From Cyanoderma ruficeps (lineage: Eukaryota > Chordata > Aves > Passeriformes > Timaliidae): DNA of 64,000 nucleotides. The notes beneath the pieces are model-generated. The model was given only the letters and a program-made list of their open reading frames with translations. It searched no databases and was not told the DNA's origin. Shown here one piece after another: positions 51,101 through 63,870 of the stretch; the stretch's first letter is position 1, and every line of letters starts with the position of its first letter. The stretch spans positions 6,659,457-6,723,456 of the forward strand of contig VZDJ01007749.1 of assembly GCA_008694505.1 (NCBI GenBank), given 5' to 3'. The position numbers and the translations under genes were made by a program.

Positions 51101-53014
51101 GAACTTTCTCTGTGTACAGGGAACATTAATTTGGTATAGGTTTTAAAGCTTAGTTTTGTCATAGCTGTCAAAAACACACCCTCTCATCTCTTCTCTTCAA
51201 CATGTGCAAGGCCCAAAATGGCACTAAGACTACATGTATATAGTTTCCACTTTATTTTTTTAGTACTTGCACAAGAAGTGAATTCTTGTTTTTGAAACTG
51301 AGAGCAGATTTTCATCCTATAGACTGTATTTATAACCATCAAAAATACTGAATTGGGAATGGTGATACAGTATAGCTTCTAAATCTTAATACATTTCTTG
51401 TAATTTATAATTACACTATTACATTTCTTGCAATATCAGTAAGGAAATGGCTGGTGTTCCTTTCCTGACAATGAGTACTTACATACACAGATTTAATCCC
51501 CCCTTCCTGGTGTTTTTTCTACCCATTTCTAAATGCCTAGATCCTTTGCAATGATTGCAACTCTATTCTTAACAGATCATTCAGCTCATAGAAGGCAAAG
51601 CATCTGCTTATGTATTTGCCAGTCCTGGGTGCAAGAAGTGGGATACATGTGCACCTGAAGCTATCCTACATGCTGTGGGAGGTGAGTTCATAGCATTCAG
51701 AGTTCCAGGATAAGTGAAACTGTATTAATTTGAAGTTAGTTATGCTTTCCATTGAAAGAAAAATGATAATATGTGTGTCAATAACTGTCACATAATTAAA
51801 AAAGCCAGATCCCCCAATTTGGGGTATATTCATTTTAATATTTTCAAAACAAATGCCCTTTTCTTTTCCTGTTGGCAACTATCTCATAGGAAAATCTGCT
51901 GTCCTACTAACTGAGTATAGTAGTTTATTTTTAGTAACATATTATGTAATCTGTGGACATTGAATTCTTTAAACCAACAAAAATAGGTCAAATCATGGTT
52001 GTTCTCTAGATGTACAAACTCCAAAACTGAGTCATTCATGTAATTCAATAGAATTAGTGTTCTCCAGCCAACATGAGACACTTCACTTACCTAGGGGCTA
52101 AGGGGTTGAAAAGTTATGAAAAGACTCACTGACGAGGATCTGAGGTAGTATTATTTTTTTTAAAATTCTTCTTTTCACATTAATAGGCTTTTTACCACCA
52201 TGTGCTAAAATTATGGGGTTTTATTCCTAAAATCTGTCAAGCAAGGATAACAGGCTTCATAATGACACTAATGAACTCCTCTGCAGCCTGTAGTGTTCAT
52301 GAGTGGGATAATTTTTAACAGGGTTAGCTGAAGCACAAAGCAACCCGACCAATCTGGGGCAGCACAATGCTGTATTTAGCCTCTTTGGTATGTAGGAATC
52401 TCCTGGTTGAATTAGTTTGAATAAAGATCTGTGTTGCTCTTGTTAAGTGATTGCTAAAATCTCATTTAAAACCAGCTGGGGTTTTTCTATATTATGTTAA
52501 GAGTTTGTAGGATACACTTACCCTGGTTTTCACTCGAACTGAGGATTTTTCTTTGCTGCTTGTCAATGGCCAATGTAAAAGCTACTTAGGAAGCATTTTA
52601 GGTAATCCATGAGAGAAAGATGTTTTCCTTTTTCTGAGACACAAAGAATTGTTGAAAAAAAAACCAACAAAACCCCACTAGCTATTTGATTTCAGTCAAT
52701 ATAAAACCTTTTGTACTTAAACTGGAAGCAAAGATACTGCCCATCTGAAGACAGGCATGTGTACTACAAAGACTGCTTTTAGTTATTTCACTTGAACTAA
52801 TAGACTCCAACTCCTTTTTGCTGGAATATTTTTTAATTTTTTTTTTTTTTTTGCTATCTTTGCAGGCAAGATAACTGATATCCGTGGAAATTCATTTCAG
52901 TATAACAAGGAGGTGAAACACATGAATTCAGCTGGGGTCCTTGCCACTTTGAGAAATTATGACTACTATGCCAGTCGTATTCCAAACACTGTGAAAGAAT
53001 CTCTTGTGCCTTAA
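45145..53014 (+). CDS. BPNT1: BPNT1, 3'(2'),5'-bisphosphate nucleotidase 1 (complete CDS, 8 exons)
   Basis: Coding exons: 45145-45261, 47383-47487, 47745-47852, 48392-48440, 49383-49474, 50473-50670, 51576-51681, 52866-53014 (TAA). They sum to 307 residues (human 308), all in phase. The enzyme is a cytosolic, Mg-dependent, lithium-sensitive phosphatase that turns 3'-phosphoadenosine 5'-phosphate into AMP, clearing the by-product of sulfation. Metal-site motifs of the inositol monophosphatase superfamily are intact: GEE ending at residue 74, [14 protein letters not shown] with D116 and D119, and WDTCAPE with D246. The start ATG has A at -3 and G at +4; its exon begins at 45137 with an 8-nt leader piece. 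Exon 4 (49 nt) uses a slightly weak donor GTTAGA. Neighbour IARS2 probably shares its promoter. Confidence 0.98.
45865..45958. repeat. 36-bp direct duplication with an 11-bp inverted repeat
   Basis: 45865-45900 and 45911-45946 are identical 36-mers (AT run, then TTTAATGAAGCCCACAATATTG and on), spaced with a period of 46 bp. The second copy is bracketed by CCAAAAATAAT (45902-45912) and its exact reverse complement ATTATTTTTGG (45948-45958). It lies in the BPNT1 intron after the first coding exon. Confidence 0.95.
50722..50747. repeat. (AAAT)n microsatellite
   Basis: Five to six AAAT units just downstream of the 50473-50670 BPNT1 exon. Confidence 0.9.
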
Positions 53015-53635
53015 AGCAGGGAGGAGTCTTCACTTGGGCTGGAAGGCTGAGAAAATGAGCTTGGAAAAAAAGAAAGGAAGAAGATGACTGAGCTGGAAAT
53101 TCTGTTTCATAGAATCTGAACTGAATTCTTTCAGTAAGGTGTTCAGTAATTTCAAAAATTATACAGAATCTCTAAGTATCTGTTGGATCAGATTATTTGG
53201 CTGTGTTGATCAGACATCATCAAAGCAGTCTCATTTCTTCAGTAGTTGTTTTCTGTATTCTTTTGGAGTTTTCCTTCCTCGTGACTGTGTGTAATACACT
53301 GCTAATCATAACACTGCAGGCCAAAAATCATCTTCATATTCTGAAGATGAAATCACGTTAAGTCGTGTACCTGATCTTGCTCAATGGTTTTTGTTGTCAA
53401 TAAGGGTTCTTGTGTTAAACACAAATGGACTAAGGATTTGCCTGGATGGATGAGCTTATTTGTTATAAAGTTGACAATTTTGATTCTTAGAAGGGCATCC
53501 GAATTTTTTCTGGTCTACACTGAGTTTTGGGATGGGCAAGACTGTTATATGTTGGGTTGTCTGAGTTTTGCAGGAGGCAGGACACAGTGCAGCTGGGCCT
53601 GGAAATCTCAAAATAAAGGTTCATGGATCACTGGG
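53015..53635 (+). other. BPNT1: BPNT1 3' UTR
   Basis: From the TAA at 53012-53014 to just past AATAAA at 53612-53617 (TCAAAATAAAGGTTC). It has no other good canonical hexamer before that point. Later AATAAA sequences (for example near 55340) could give longer forms. Confidence 0.65.
53612..53617 (+). terminator. BPNT1: BPNT1 polyadenylation signal AATAAA
   Basis: Canonical hexamer about 600 bp after the stop codon, followed by a GT-containing stretch. Inferred as the main 3' end. Confidence 0.6.
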
Positions 53636-53639
53636 TTCA

Positions 53640-55980
53640 TTGAGGATCAGTGAAGTGCACATACAGCAGGGTTCAGGACAGCTCAGTTGGGAACCCAAGG
53701 AAGCATGACAGGGGCAGGAGTTCCTAGCATCTCTATGATGAATTGAAGGGCCTTTGTCAGGGTTTATGCCACTGCAGTCTTGGAGCACTTTGGGCATCCA
53801 AAGTCAAGGTCACTTTGGCATACTTGGGAATAACAGAAATGCCAGACCTTGAAATTTTCCATGTCCAAATTCTGAGATAAACCAGGTGCCTTTCCAACAG
53901 CCCCAGAGTTGAGGAAGTTGACAGTACCTCTTTCCCTACTTTTGGAACACAGGTATGTTGGAGGAGGGGAAAGAACAGGGCCAAGATCACCTAAAATTAA
54001 CTTTGAAATTGGACATCCTGTTTCAGTCAGCTTTCCCATAGGTGTGGCTGTTAGGAAAGCAGGATTCAACTCCCCAGTCCACTTGAACACAAAAGAGAAC
54101 CAGTAGTAACTTATGTATGACTACCTAAAATTGGAAACTTAGCCAAACTCTTTTGAAGTCTCTTCAAGCTGAATTTAGGATTTTGGAGTTACGCTCTTGA
54201 ACCAGTGAGGCATCTGTGCCCCTTCTTTTATCCAGATGTTGTGACTCAAGTCCCTTACTCTCAAATGAAGGAGTCCTAGGGCCTCCTTTTCCCTGACAAT
54301 GTGACACATACTGAGATATGCCACGAAGAGATGCCAGTGTCAACAGACAGCACAGAGATTTGCTTTTCTTTCTGTCCTCCATGTAGAGAAAAGAGTGGCA
54401 TATGTCAGGCTCTCAGGCAGGTGGTGTCAGGGAAGGTGTCTGAACACAGCTGCTTACTTACATAAAGACTGAATCCCTAAGCTCTCCCACATGATTTTTT
54501 TCCTTTACTCTTTGCTGGCACCATGAATGCCAGAGTAGCCTGGAAGATGCAGTGCACCCTTTCTCCCTTCCTCTCTGCCCACAAGATTAGGTCTTCTAAA
54601 GAACTACACTCTTCATCCACAGAAACTATCTTTAAATGAGTGCCTAAAGGTACAAAAAGCTGTTTTACCATACAGAAGAAAGTTTTGAAATTCAATTTTT
54701 GTGTTCAAGCTACTACTTTCTCCAATCATCACACAAGATATTCAACAACTCCACTTAGTCCTTAGATCGTTTCCTCACAGTAGGGTAACACCTATATGAC
54801 TTCACTGGCTTAAGCTGACTCTGTTTCCAACAAGCAGGAACATCTTGCCACCCAAAGATACAAACAAGGCAACTCTTGATAAGGTGTTCCTGTCTCTCCA
54901 TGTGCACACATGGAACAGAATCTAAGGAATCTCTTCCCTTAGTGAGGTCATCTTTGCCTAACATTTACAGATAAATTAGCAAGATTAGCATTTGTCTCTT
55001 TCTATCATGACACTGGATTAGAGCTGCATATATAGGAACAATGTGTGCTTCTAATCCTTTGATCTAAAGCCTACCTTTCTTCTCTCCCCTCAATTGCATA
55101 ACTCTTGCATGCAAGGCAGATTTGGCCTGCTTTAATTAGAACCTTCTTCATATTTTGGCCCACTGTACGTTTAGTCATTCCACATACTGATTGTGACTGA
55201 AGTTTGAACCACATAGCAAGTACAGTGATTTCACTGCTTGTTATATATAATTTTCACCTTTATCTTGTACAGGATTCTTTGATATGCATACTGTGGCATT
55301 CCCATCAAAATCTTCATGTGACTTTGCAAAACATGTTAAAATAAAACAACAATAGAACAACTCAGGCAACACAAAGGCCTGCCTTAAATGTTCTTCCCAT
55401 GCAATCATCAAAATACAAAGGACAGAACTCATTGTTAGTAATCTTAATCAATTGCTTCTATAGCCTTATTTCCACCTGAACCTTGCAATAAGTTTGAAAG
55501 TCTCTTCAGCATAAGCCTCTTTCTAATTTTGCTGTAATTTCTGTCTGCTCATTTAGTTACCTGAATGGGAGTAGAACACACAGCATGTGTCAGCTTTTGC
55601 ATGGTGTGTAAAGATTCTTATGTATGGAAACACGTGGAAATACTTTCCATATTTACAGAACCTGTACAACTGCTAACACAGGAGGAGAGTAAGGAAAATT
55701 GAGATTAAATCCCAGTAGCAGGAATCAAGCATAAAAACCAGCATGTAATGTGCAGTCATGCCCTGGCTATACCACTACCCTCACTGCATAAAAAGCACTG
55801 GTTCACCAATCAAGCATTTGATAATGTCTCTCTTAGCACATTAGGTGCTACAGTAATAGCTATAAAATAGACGCGGGGGGGAAAAAAAACAATCACAGTG
55901 ACACTGCATTGTCCTTGCAACAAAGTGAATTTGAGCCAGTCTCCTGTGAAAAACCCGGTGACACAGCATTTTTAAATTCA
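53640..55980. other. BPNT1-EPRS1 intergenic region, nothing recognised
   Basis: No exon, RNA gene or named repeat was recognised on either strand. Open frames of 60-108 codons occur between 53.7 and 54.9 kb but lack splice context, homology I know, or consistent coding character. Confidence 0.5.
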
Positions 55981-55984
55981 TTCC

Positions 55985-56145
55985 AAGGCTCCAGAAGGTG
56001 GCTGGGCACTGGGACAGGTTCTCCAGTGAAGTGGTCACAGTGCCAAGCCTGCCAGAGTTCAAAAGATTTTTGGACCATTTTGTGCAGGGCCAAGAGTCGG
56101 ACTCAATGATCCTTGCGGGTCCTTTCCCACTCGTGATATTTTAGG
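55985..56145 (+). mobile_element. CR1 LINE 3' fragment upstream of EPRS1
   Basis: Plus-strand CR1 3' end with GGGACAGGTTCTCCAGTGAAG, GCCAGAGTTCAAAAGATTTTTGG, CGGACTCAATGATCCTTG and GGGTCCTTTCCCACTCG, ending before the CpG island. It lies about 600 bp upstream of the EPRS1 ATG. Confidence 0.88.
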
Positions 56146-56299
56146 ACTAATCTGACCTGCTGCAAAGTCCGCACTTTTGTCAGGTGCTTAACAAGTGACA
56201 TCCTACAAAACCAGAGGAATGAAACCACCGTACTCCAACGTGTCGGTGCGTGTTGCACTGCTCGATCTGTTTGGATCATCACACATAGAAAAGGGGCTG

Positions 56300-57130
56300 G
56301 AGGCATCTCCACGGCTGCTGCCAGACATCCAGCTAAGGGCCTTGGCAGGCAGGCCCCGGGGAAGGCTCAGCCGGAGCAGCCGTGAGAAGGGAAGCACCGG
56401 CACCTGGTTTGCCGAGGGGCAGGGCAGCCTCATCCAGCTTCACCCGTCCCTCATCCTGGCCGGCTCCCCAGAGCTCCGCCGGCGCGGCCGGGAGGACCCT
56501 GGGCCGCGGCAGCGCCCAGCAGGCCAGACCGCCGGCGAAAGGACGCACTAGACACCCTCGCCTCCCGCTCCGCCGCCCCCACGGTTTCTCCCGCGGAAGT
56601 GACGGACGCTTCCCCCGCCCCGGGGCGGGTCCTGCCGGGCCGCCCGGGCCGCGCCGGCCCCTGCCGAGCTGGCAGCGCTGCGCGCCCCGCCCCGCTGCCT
56701 CCCTCGGTTCCGGCGCTGGCGGCGGGAATGGCGGCGCTGAGCCTCACCGTGGACGCGGGCAGTCCCCCGCTCGGTAAGTGCGGGCCGGGCCTCACCGCGC
56801 GCCTCCCGATCCCGCTCTGCCGGGGGTCCGGCGGGGCTCTGTCCCTCGCTCCCTCCCTAGCTCCCTCCCGCCCGTGTTGCATCATGCGGCGCCGGCCGTG
56901 CCCGCGTGCGGGGCCGGGCGAGGCGGCACCGGGGCCCGTGGCCGTCCTTCCTATTCCTCCCGTCCTTCCCGTCCCTGCCGCCCTTCCCGGGGCCGTGTGC
57001 CCGCTGCGGGTCCCTCTGGGCAGCCGCTCGGGCCGCGGCGGAGCGGCCGGCGCTGGACACAACTCGGGCTGCAGGAACTGCACCTGCACGGGTGCAGCCT
57101 CGGGTTACTTGGCACGTCGAGGCTGAATGT
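56300..57130 (+). promoter_or_regulatory. EPRS1: EPRS1 CpG-island promoter
   Basis: Sharp rise in GC and CpG around the first EPRS1 exon. GCGGAAGTGACG at 56593-56604 fits an ETS (GABP-type) site fused to a CRE-like TGACG half-site, about 125 bp upstream of the ATG, a usual arrangement in housekeeping promoters. No TATA box is seen. The start site is inferred to lie between the motif and 56728. Confidence 0.75.
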
Positions 57131-60100
57131 TCAAGGCAGCCCTAGTTCACGCTGCCTGTCCGTGAGCTCTGCCGCTGTGTCGCTTTCATTTTCAGCTCTA
57201 ATCTGCTGCTAAAATTCCCCTCTGGGGAGCTGGGTCCAAGTTTGTGGAATATTGCTTTCTCAGTTGCTCATTGCCCTTCGATTTTTTTTGCCTTTAAAAA
57301 TGTGAGAACCTCCCTCATTGCACTTCCACCCATCTAGAATCAATCTTTCGTATGTGTTCCATAAAATTTCTCCATTTCGTTATAGCTATTCGAAATAAAT
57401 TTTCTTCCTATTCTTCATCATAGTTTATTGATTTCTTTTTCTTACTGTTATTCCCAAATGCATTTCAGAGTTGAATACAACTTGCATGACTACTGATTCA
57501 AGGTATAAAAACATATGTTTTAAATAAAATTTCTCCTGATCCTTGTTTATACTGATTTGCCAGAAAAGAAAATGATACAATATGAATTATGGTTAACATC
57601 AGGTTTAGGGGCTTTGGAGTCTTATTTTGTCAGACAGCTGGTGAGTGGCACTGGAGGTTTATTTCAGGAGATTGCATGATTGTGTCAGAAATATTACATA
57701 TGAAACATTTGTATCAAGGAGACAAGCACACTCATCTTACTCATCTCTGCTTCATACTCTTCATCATGTCTGCTGTGCAGTGGCAAAAGTGTAGTAGTTT
57801 TTAATGTCATCGGTATTAATTACATAGCTTGTTGCACGTAATACTTGTCATTTTCAAAGCATTTCCACGCATGTTATTAAAATACTTACCTGTCTTACTA
57901 ATGTGTTGCATAAGGGATGTCACCCTGAATTTCACAGATGGATAGCTGAGGGATGAGAAGAAGAACCTTGACTTACTCTTAATGCCACCAGAAGGGTTTT
58001 CAGCTGAGCAGAGGTGAGAGCTGGGGAATTCCTAGCTCCAGTGGTTTGTATTTAGGCCAGTGTATTAATAGCTTATAGTACCATCTGCCTCGGTAGCTGG
58101 AGCGTTGTTCTAGGGACGATGAGGTGCTATGGAGTCTGTAACAGGTTAGGTGCGTTTCCAGGCTGGAGTACAGTCCATTGGCTGGTTTGCCTATGCAAAA
58201 ACTTGCTGCCTTTGTACGTGCTTCTGAGCAAAGTTAAGGAGCACAAGCTCCTCTGCTTATGCTCAGCAGGCTGACTCTGGAGCAGAGCCAGTGCAGAAGC
58301 ACAGCCAAGTGTGCTGGGTGCTTTGTTTGAGCTGCTGTGTCGTGCTGTAGAGCCTCGAGATCAGAGCAGGTTTGCATCAATCCTCTTCCAGTGTGGGCAG
58401 AGCTGCCTCCCGGTCAATGGGGTAGCCTAAAAACTTCAATAATGCTTTTCTTTCTGGAGACCATTTTTTGCTGTCACTTTGTTCTGGTGAACTACTTTGA
58501 AAACCCAGTGTAAACCTCTTGTGCTTTTACATGGATAAAGTTTCTTGGTTTTGAATGGCTAGTCATTTCATAAACTTTAAATCAGGTAGAAAATAGTCTC
58601 ATCCTTGTTCAGAAAATGCTGGTATATTCAGGAATTGATCTCCTTTTGATGCATGTGTCAGGGCTGGGATGGAGTACATTAGTAATATTGTTCAATAATT
58701 AAGAGCTTTTTGATTACATTCTCCTCATATACTGGGGGACAGGACTGATTTTGACTTCCCCATACCCTTAGGAAGCAAGAATGCATTGCAGCTGATACTT
58801 CCTGAGCCCACTGCAGATCACTGTGTGCTGGACATTAGCAATTTGAAGCTGTAAGGATTGCCAAGAAGAAGCCTCTTGCATAGGAGACTGAACATTGATT
58901 TTTTTTCTTTTTTTTTTTCCTTTTTTTTTTTTTTNTGGTTGGTTGGTTGGTTGGTTGGGTTATTTTGGGTTTTTTTTTTGTTTCCCTGGGCATTCTTACT
59001 TGAAGGAGCCAGTTCAGTCACCTGGTCCTAGTGGATAGGAGATGTAACTGGTTGGCTGTAACTCTGAAAGGTATCTCTCCCTGAAGAAGGTTCAGTATCT
59101 TTTTGTCTTGCTTTTTCAAGGTGCTCTGCTGACGGTGGAGCATGTGAAGAATGATGTTGAAATTTCAGTGCAAGAAGGCAAAGAAACCATCCTCTCTGTG
59201 TCCGAGTAAGTGACTTTGCATCTCTCCTACCTTTGGGTCAGCAGTTTTAAAAATCACATGGTTGTAACATTGACAGTAACCTTTTGAGGTAGGAGGAAGA
59301 GGAAAAAAATACAGGTTTTTTTCATCATTGCATTACTGATGTCTCTGTAGCACAGGCAAAACATTTAGAGTATATTCTGAACTAGATCTTTATGGAAAAA
59401 ACTTTTTATTTACATGCAGTTATGTATAAACATTTATGCTGTACCAGTCACTTTTTGTGGTGCCATGGATTACCAACAGCAAGGCAGTTTTATATTAGAG
59501 AGGTCTGACATATCAGATTCCTTGGACTTGTACATGTGTGGTGGACTGAAATTAGAATGTTTAGATGGCATTATTTAGGCTCCCTCCTATCTATGTATAA
59601 GCAAAGGCACGATGTTATCTCAGGAAAGTGCTAATTAACTGTGATGTGCTATCCAGTGTATCCATCTGCACGCTGTAGAAAGAATATTGGAAATTTTTTT
59701 AGTAATCTATTGTCTGTCCTTCTAAAAATACTCTGCCATTGGAATGGATAATTTCAAGTTTGGGGCACGAAGATGTTTTTTTTCAGTCTGAGTAAGTTCA
59801 AATGCCTATCAGAAATGCAAGACTAACACAGTTTGTTTTGGCAAGCTGCATTGTCATCTTTGATTCCATTTAAGACACCTGTTTATATCAAGAGGAGAGA
59901 TCCTGCTGTCTGACATATCAGTGGAAACTCTGGCATTTAGTATCTACAGTAATGAGCATATTTGTACACATGAGCATTGCAGTTGTAACCTAAAGTATAT
60001 TATTAACACCATGATGAATTTGGAATTACTGATTATAATGGTAATTTTTAAACATTGATTGTTTTTTTGAACATTGAGGGGAATCTATTGTTCACAGACT

Positions 60101-63100
60101 TGCTGACAAACTCATTTTGTGAGCTAATTCAGTAGAAGATGCTGTTAAAGCCACCAATGCATCATGAACTGGAATACCTGCTTGCCTCTGGAATGGCTAT
60201 AGAAGCAACATGTTTCATCTTGTGTTGCTGTTACTGACTTGCTCCTCATAAATTAACACCAGCTGAGCATTTCCATGTCTTCTAACCTTAGGTAAAGAAC
60301 TTGTCACTCTGTACATATACTTGCAGAAAATCAAAGCACAGGAAGATTCACAGTCTCCAGTCATGGTTGTTTTACTGATTGGAAATACTGTTTTCTGTTT
60401 AAATTGTTAGACCTGAACTTAGATAGGAGTTCTTGCATAATCTGATATTGCATGTTGTCTTTTGCTGTGCCTGATGATGGCATTGAATTTGTGGTTTTGA
60501 ATTAAAGCAAGAGAAATGAGACAGGTTGTATTGAGATTTAATTGGTACAGCTTTAATAATCTTCAGCATGTGTTTTGCACATGTGGGATACAGCTTATAT
60601 AACAGAAAGTTAATTGGATATTTTTTAGTTGCAGGATAAAGTTTTCCCCTTAAGTAGCCTTAGTCAGGTTTAGATTTTGTTTTACTTTGACAGTTTAGGC
60701 AGTGTATGGATGTATATATTAAAATATATGAATACACTTCTGTGACACATGGAACGATCTTGGAATATTTTAAATGTATATCGTTGGCTTTGAAATAATA
60801 TTTATTTCATTAAATAATGTAGTGTTACTATGCCTTCTTCCTACTGCATTGCAAATCCGCTCATTTTGGCTGCAATGGAACTTGTCAGAAATGTAAAGCA
60901 AACACTTTTCTTGTGCACTTTGGCCCCGGGTGGATAATGTCTAGAATCATGGTCCCATCAGATGGAAATTTTTGTGTGTTAGTGTCCTCCCATCCCTGGC
61001 ATTGGCCTATGTTCAAGAAGTTATTCCAGGCCTCACTATTGCATTAATTTTCCCTTGCTTGATTGTACAATCATTTTAAAAATTGATTCTCTACCTTAAA
61101 GTCTGTTAAAAGTGTATCTGCAATGTGAGAGGCATCAGCTGAACTCGTATCTCAACTAATGCTTTTGGTAAATGGATTTCATGGCATCAGTTCTGCTGAA
61201 CCATCTTGTTTTGGCGTGATGTGAAAATCACTTGAGATGTTTCAGATTTTGATTTTTTTTTCAGGAATCCATTAGTTCTAATGACTTCACTTGAACAAGA
61301 AAGAACATTTTATTTGTGATTCTTCTAGGTTCTGTTTTGAAGCTCAGTTAAAATCTGGTGTCAAAATTTTCAGCTAACTAGCTGAAACTTAGCTGTCAGC
61401 TAAGATAAACCTGAAAAGTTTATTGCTCATTTGAGATGATGAATTTTATTTTAAAGGTTATTTTTGAAGTCCTAGCTTCAAAACTTGACATAGTAATAGC
61501 TCCTAAGCAAACCACTCTGCGAAGTGCTGATGGCTTTATGGAGAGTTTTGGTGTACCTGTCAGAAAACAAACTGCAGTACAACTTTTGTGTTTTGTGTGG
61601 TGAGCACATGCACATTTCAGAGTAGTTATTTCTCCCAGGCAGATCAATCCAACCATTCTGCAAAGCTTTTTACAAATCAAGTCAATATTGATCTAATATG
61701 ATTGAAAATAATTTGTATTTTGGGATTTTTTTTCTATTTTGTGTTTGCCTTTTTTTTTTGTCCCTTTTTCCCATCTTGTCTTCTTGAATATTTGCCCTGG
61801 TGTTTATGTCACTCTCAATAGCCACTCTTTGCCTGTAACATTTCATTGTCCCTGTTCATTCTTCCTTACTTAGCCCTGGAGTTAGCAAGCACTGGCTGCA
61901 AAGAGGCTTTTATACCTGTTCCAAAGAGGTCAGTTAGTGATGTTTGGGTGAGAGTATTTTGTTTTTTTCTGAAGAAAATAACAACTTTGGAAGCGTAAGT
62001 AAGATCTTACTCAAAGTAACATTTTCCCATTTCATACATGCATTCAGTTTTGCTTGAGTAATCACGGTGTATTTGTTCTGGTATGAACTAGTGAAAACAA
62101 CAAAAGTGCATTTCACAGGCTTTTCAAGTGAACATGTGTTGGAAATGTTTTGGGTTTCTCAGTGTAAAAAAGCTTCCATAAAATTGGATAGTGGGAAATT
62201 AGAATAGGGCACACTTTGTATAATTTAAACACCCTATTGTGACTTCTGGTTTTAGTTATATTTTATGGATCTTCTATATATATTTATACTGGATCCTAGA
62301 TGCTTGGAAAGCAAGCAGAATTAAAAACAAGCAAACAAAAAAAACCCCCTCCCAATGAACTATGTTCCTTATGCTTTACTGCAGTTAACCTAATGAGACT
62401 GGCTGGTCCATTTGTACTAAAAATGGGACACATTTTAATTGTTAATATATCAAGTACATTTGGTGTAATTTTCAGAACTTTTGTTGATTTTTGCAAGGCT
62501 TGAGGGCTATCAGAATTCTTTTAATTTTATAAAGAGCACAGTAGGTAAAAAAGTAAGGTAGGTAAAAAAGGAAGAAAAGGAAGTAGAGAATGACAGAACT
62601 GAAGTGGAACCTCGGTTGGACAAGTTGGAGTGTAGCATTCAGTCCATTAAATTGAGTAAATGTTAAAAAGAACACTTACAAGGACTCCTTTTGTTGGTAT
62701 CAATGCTTGATTTAGAAGCAATTGGAGCTCTGTTTTTGCAATCTGCCTCTGCTTGGGACTGTAGAGTAGAGAAGCATTATCTGGAGAACTGATGCTTCTG
62801 ATGCATCTTTCTTCCAAAGCTCTTTAGTAAATATTAATTTATCTTAGATGAGCTGGAAGCTAGATCTCTGAGTGTGCCGGTTTTTTTGATACTGTATGTA
62901 ACGTAGAAAAGGGACATGAAAACAAAGAAAGAAATACTTCTTTTGGAGAGCTTTTCTTCTGCAGGTCAGTTGGGAACTTTCATAAGCAGAATGGGGACAA
63001 CAAATTCAAAATTAGTCTGTTATGTGGAGAAGACTAGGTAAAAACCCAAATACAGGCAGGCAAGTTTGTTCACCAGGGGATGGTCTCTGTGAAGTGTGCA

Positions 63101-63713
63101 TTGAGTAAAGTGAGTAACAAATGAACAGGGTTGTTTCCCCTGATGCTAGCCCTTAAAACTATGATGAAGACTTCCCAATTCTTTTGTTGATTCACTAGGA
63201 ATCCTCTTCAAAGTCATCCTTCTTTTATGAAAATAAAATAAATATTGATCAGCTCCTTATAATCTGGAAAATCTGTAGCTCATGTTGTAATTATGATTTC
63301 TGTCAGATGTGGAGAGAGTTTTAATATTTCAAAGAATAATCAGAGTCTTATTTTCTTATTTTCAGCCTAAACAAAACTCTTTTACATTTAGAAGCTTATT
63401 ATGCCATCTGGTGATAGAAAAGCATGGATCTATTTATTCTTGTGCTAGGTGTTGTGTTTTTTTTTTCGTCTAGTGACCTAGGACCTGTTGGTTCACCTGG
63501 AATCTATTTTGTGTTGACTTTGCACATGTTTCAACTATGTGTGTGCAATTAAAGTGGAACTGACTGGAGGTAGTAATTTGCTATGCCTTTGTGTTGCCTC
63601 TTTCTGTTTCCAGGCAAGTTTCATTTACCGATGTGAATTCAATAGCTCGGTACCTGGCTCGAGTTGCTGCCTCTGCTGGGTTGTATGGCTCAAATCTGTT
63701 GGAACACACTGAG
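56728..63713 (+). CDS. EPRS1: EPRS1, bifunctional glutamyl/prolyl-tRNA synthetase (first 3 coding exons)
   Basis: Exons 56728-56773, 59121-59205 and 63614-63713 join in phase and give the first 77 residues: [15 protein letters not shown], then [20 protein letters not shown], then [19 protein letters not shown] and SNLLEHTE. This is the GST-like N-terminal domain that tethers the enzyme in the cytosolic multi-synthetase complex (partners AIMP2 and the methionyl enzyme). In the full protein, glutamyl catalysis, WHEP repeats and prolyl catalysis follow; all lie beyond the right edge. The ATG has G at -3 and +4 and sits in the CpG island. Splice sites are GTAAGT-like throughout (GTAAGT, GTAAGT, GTGAGA). 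Confidence 0.97.
56774..59120 (+). other. EPRS1 intron 1
   Basis: The first 350 bp belong to the CpG island; the rest is AT-rich. No exon or CR1 copy was recognised. It contains the T-rich/TTGG tract near 58.9 kb and the only ambiguous base of the window. Confidence 0.6.
58897..58980. repeat. T-rich tract with (TTGG)n and one ambiguous base
   Basis: Long T runs surround N at 58935 and a TGG/TTGG repeat at 58936-58959 with six GG runs, then a GGGT-containing T tract. It is low-complexity sequence in EPRS1 intron 1. The G-rich strand could form a two-tier quadruplex. Confidence 0.85.
59206..63613 (+). other. EPRS1 intron 2, 4.4 kb
   Basis: AT-rich intron with T runs. No exon, RNA gene or named repeat recognised on either strand. 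Confidence 0.6.
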
Positions 63714-63721
63714 GTGAGAAG

Positions 63722-63870
63722 CAATCACAGATTCATAAAATGGTTTGGGTTGGAAGGGACCTTAAAGACCATCTATTTCCAACCCCAAAGACCATCTGTT
63801 TCCCATGGATAGGGATACTTTCCACTAGACCAGGTTGCTCAAAGCGCCATCCACCTTGGCCTTGAATCAT
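63722..63870 (-). mobile_element. CR1 LINE 3' fragment directly after EPRS1 exon 3
   Basis: Minus-strand CR1 whose 3' end lies about 9 bp past the exon 3 boundary at 63713. Plus-strand landmarks are GGTTTGGGTTGGAAGGGACC, AAAGACCATCT and CCACTAGACCAGGTTGCTCA. It holds a small internal duplication: 63764-63780 and 63787-63803 differ at one base. Confidence 0.9.

Noticed and set aside
53757..54106. Overlapping 65-108-codon frames on both strands between BPNT1 and EPRS1
   Set aside because: No homology I know, no conserved splice structure, and no poly(A) context; treated as chance.
56382..57212. Open frames of 130-212 codons around the EPRS1 first exon
   Set aside because: Same GC effect in a CpG island. 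The true coding piece is only 46 nt with a clear GTAAGT donor.
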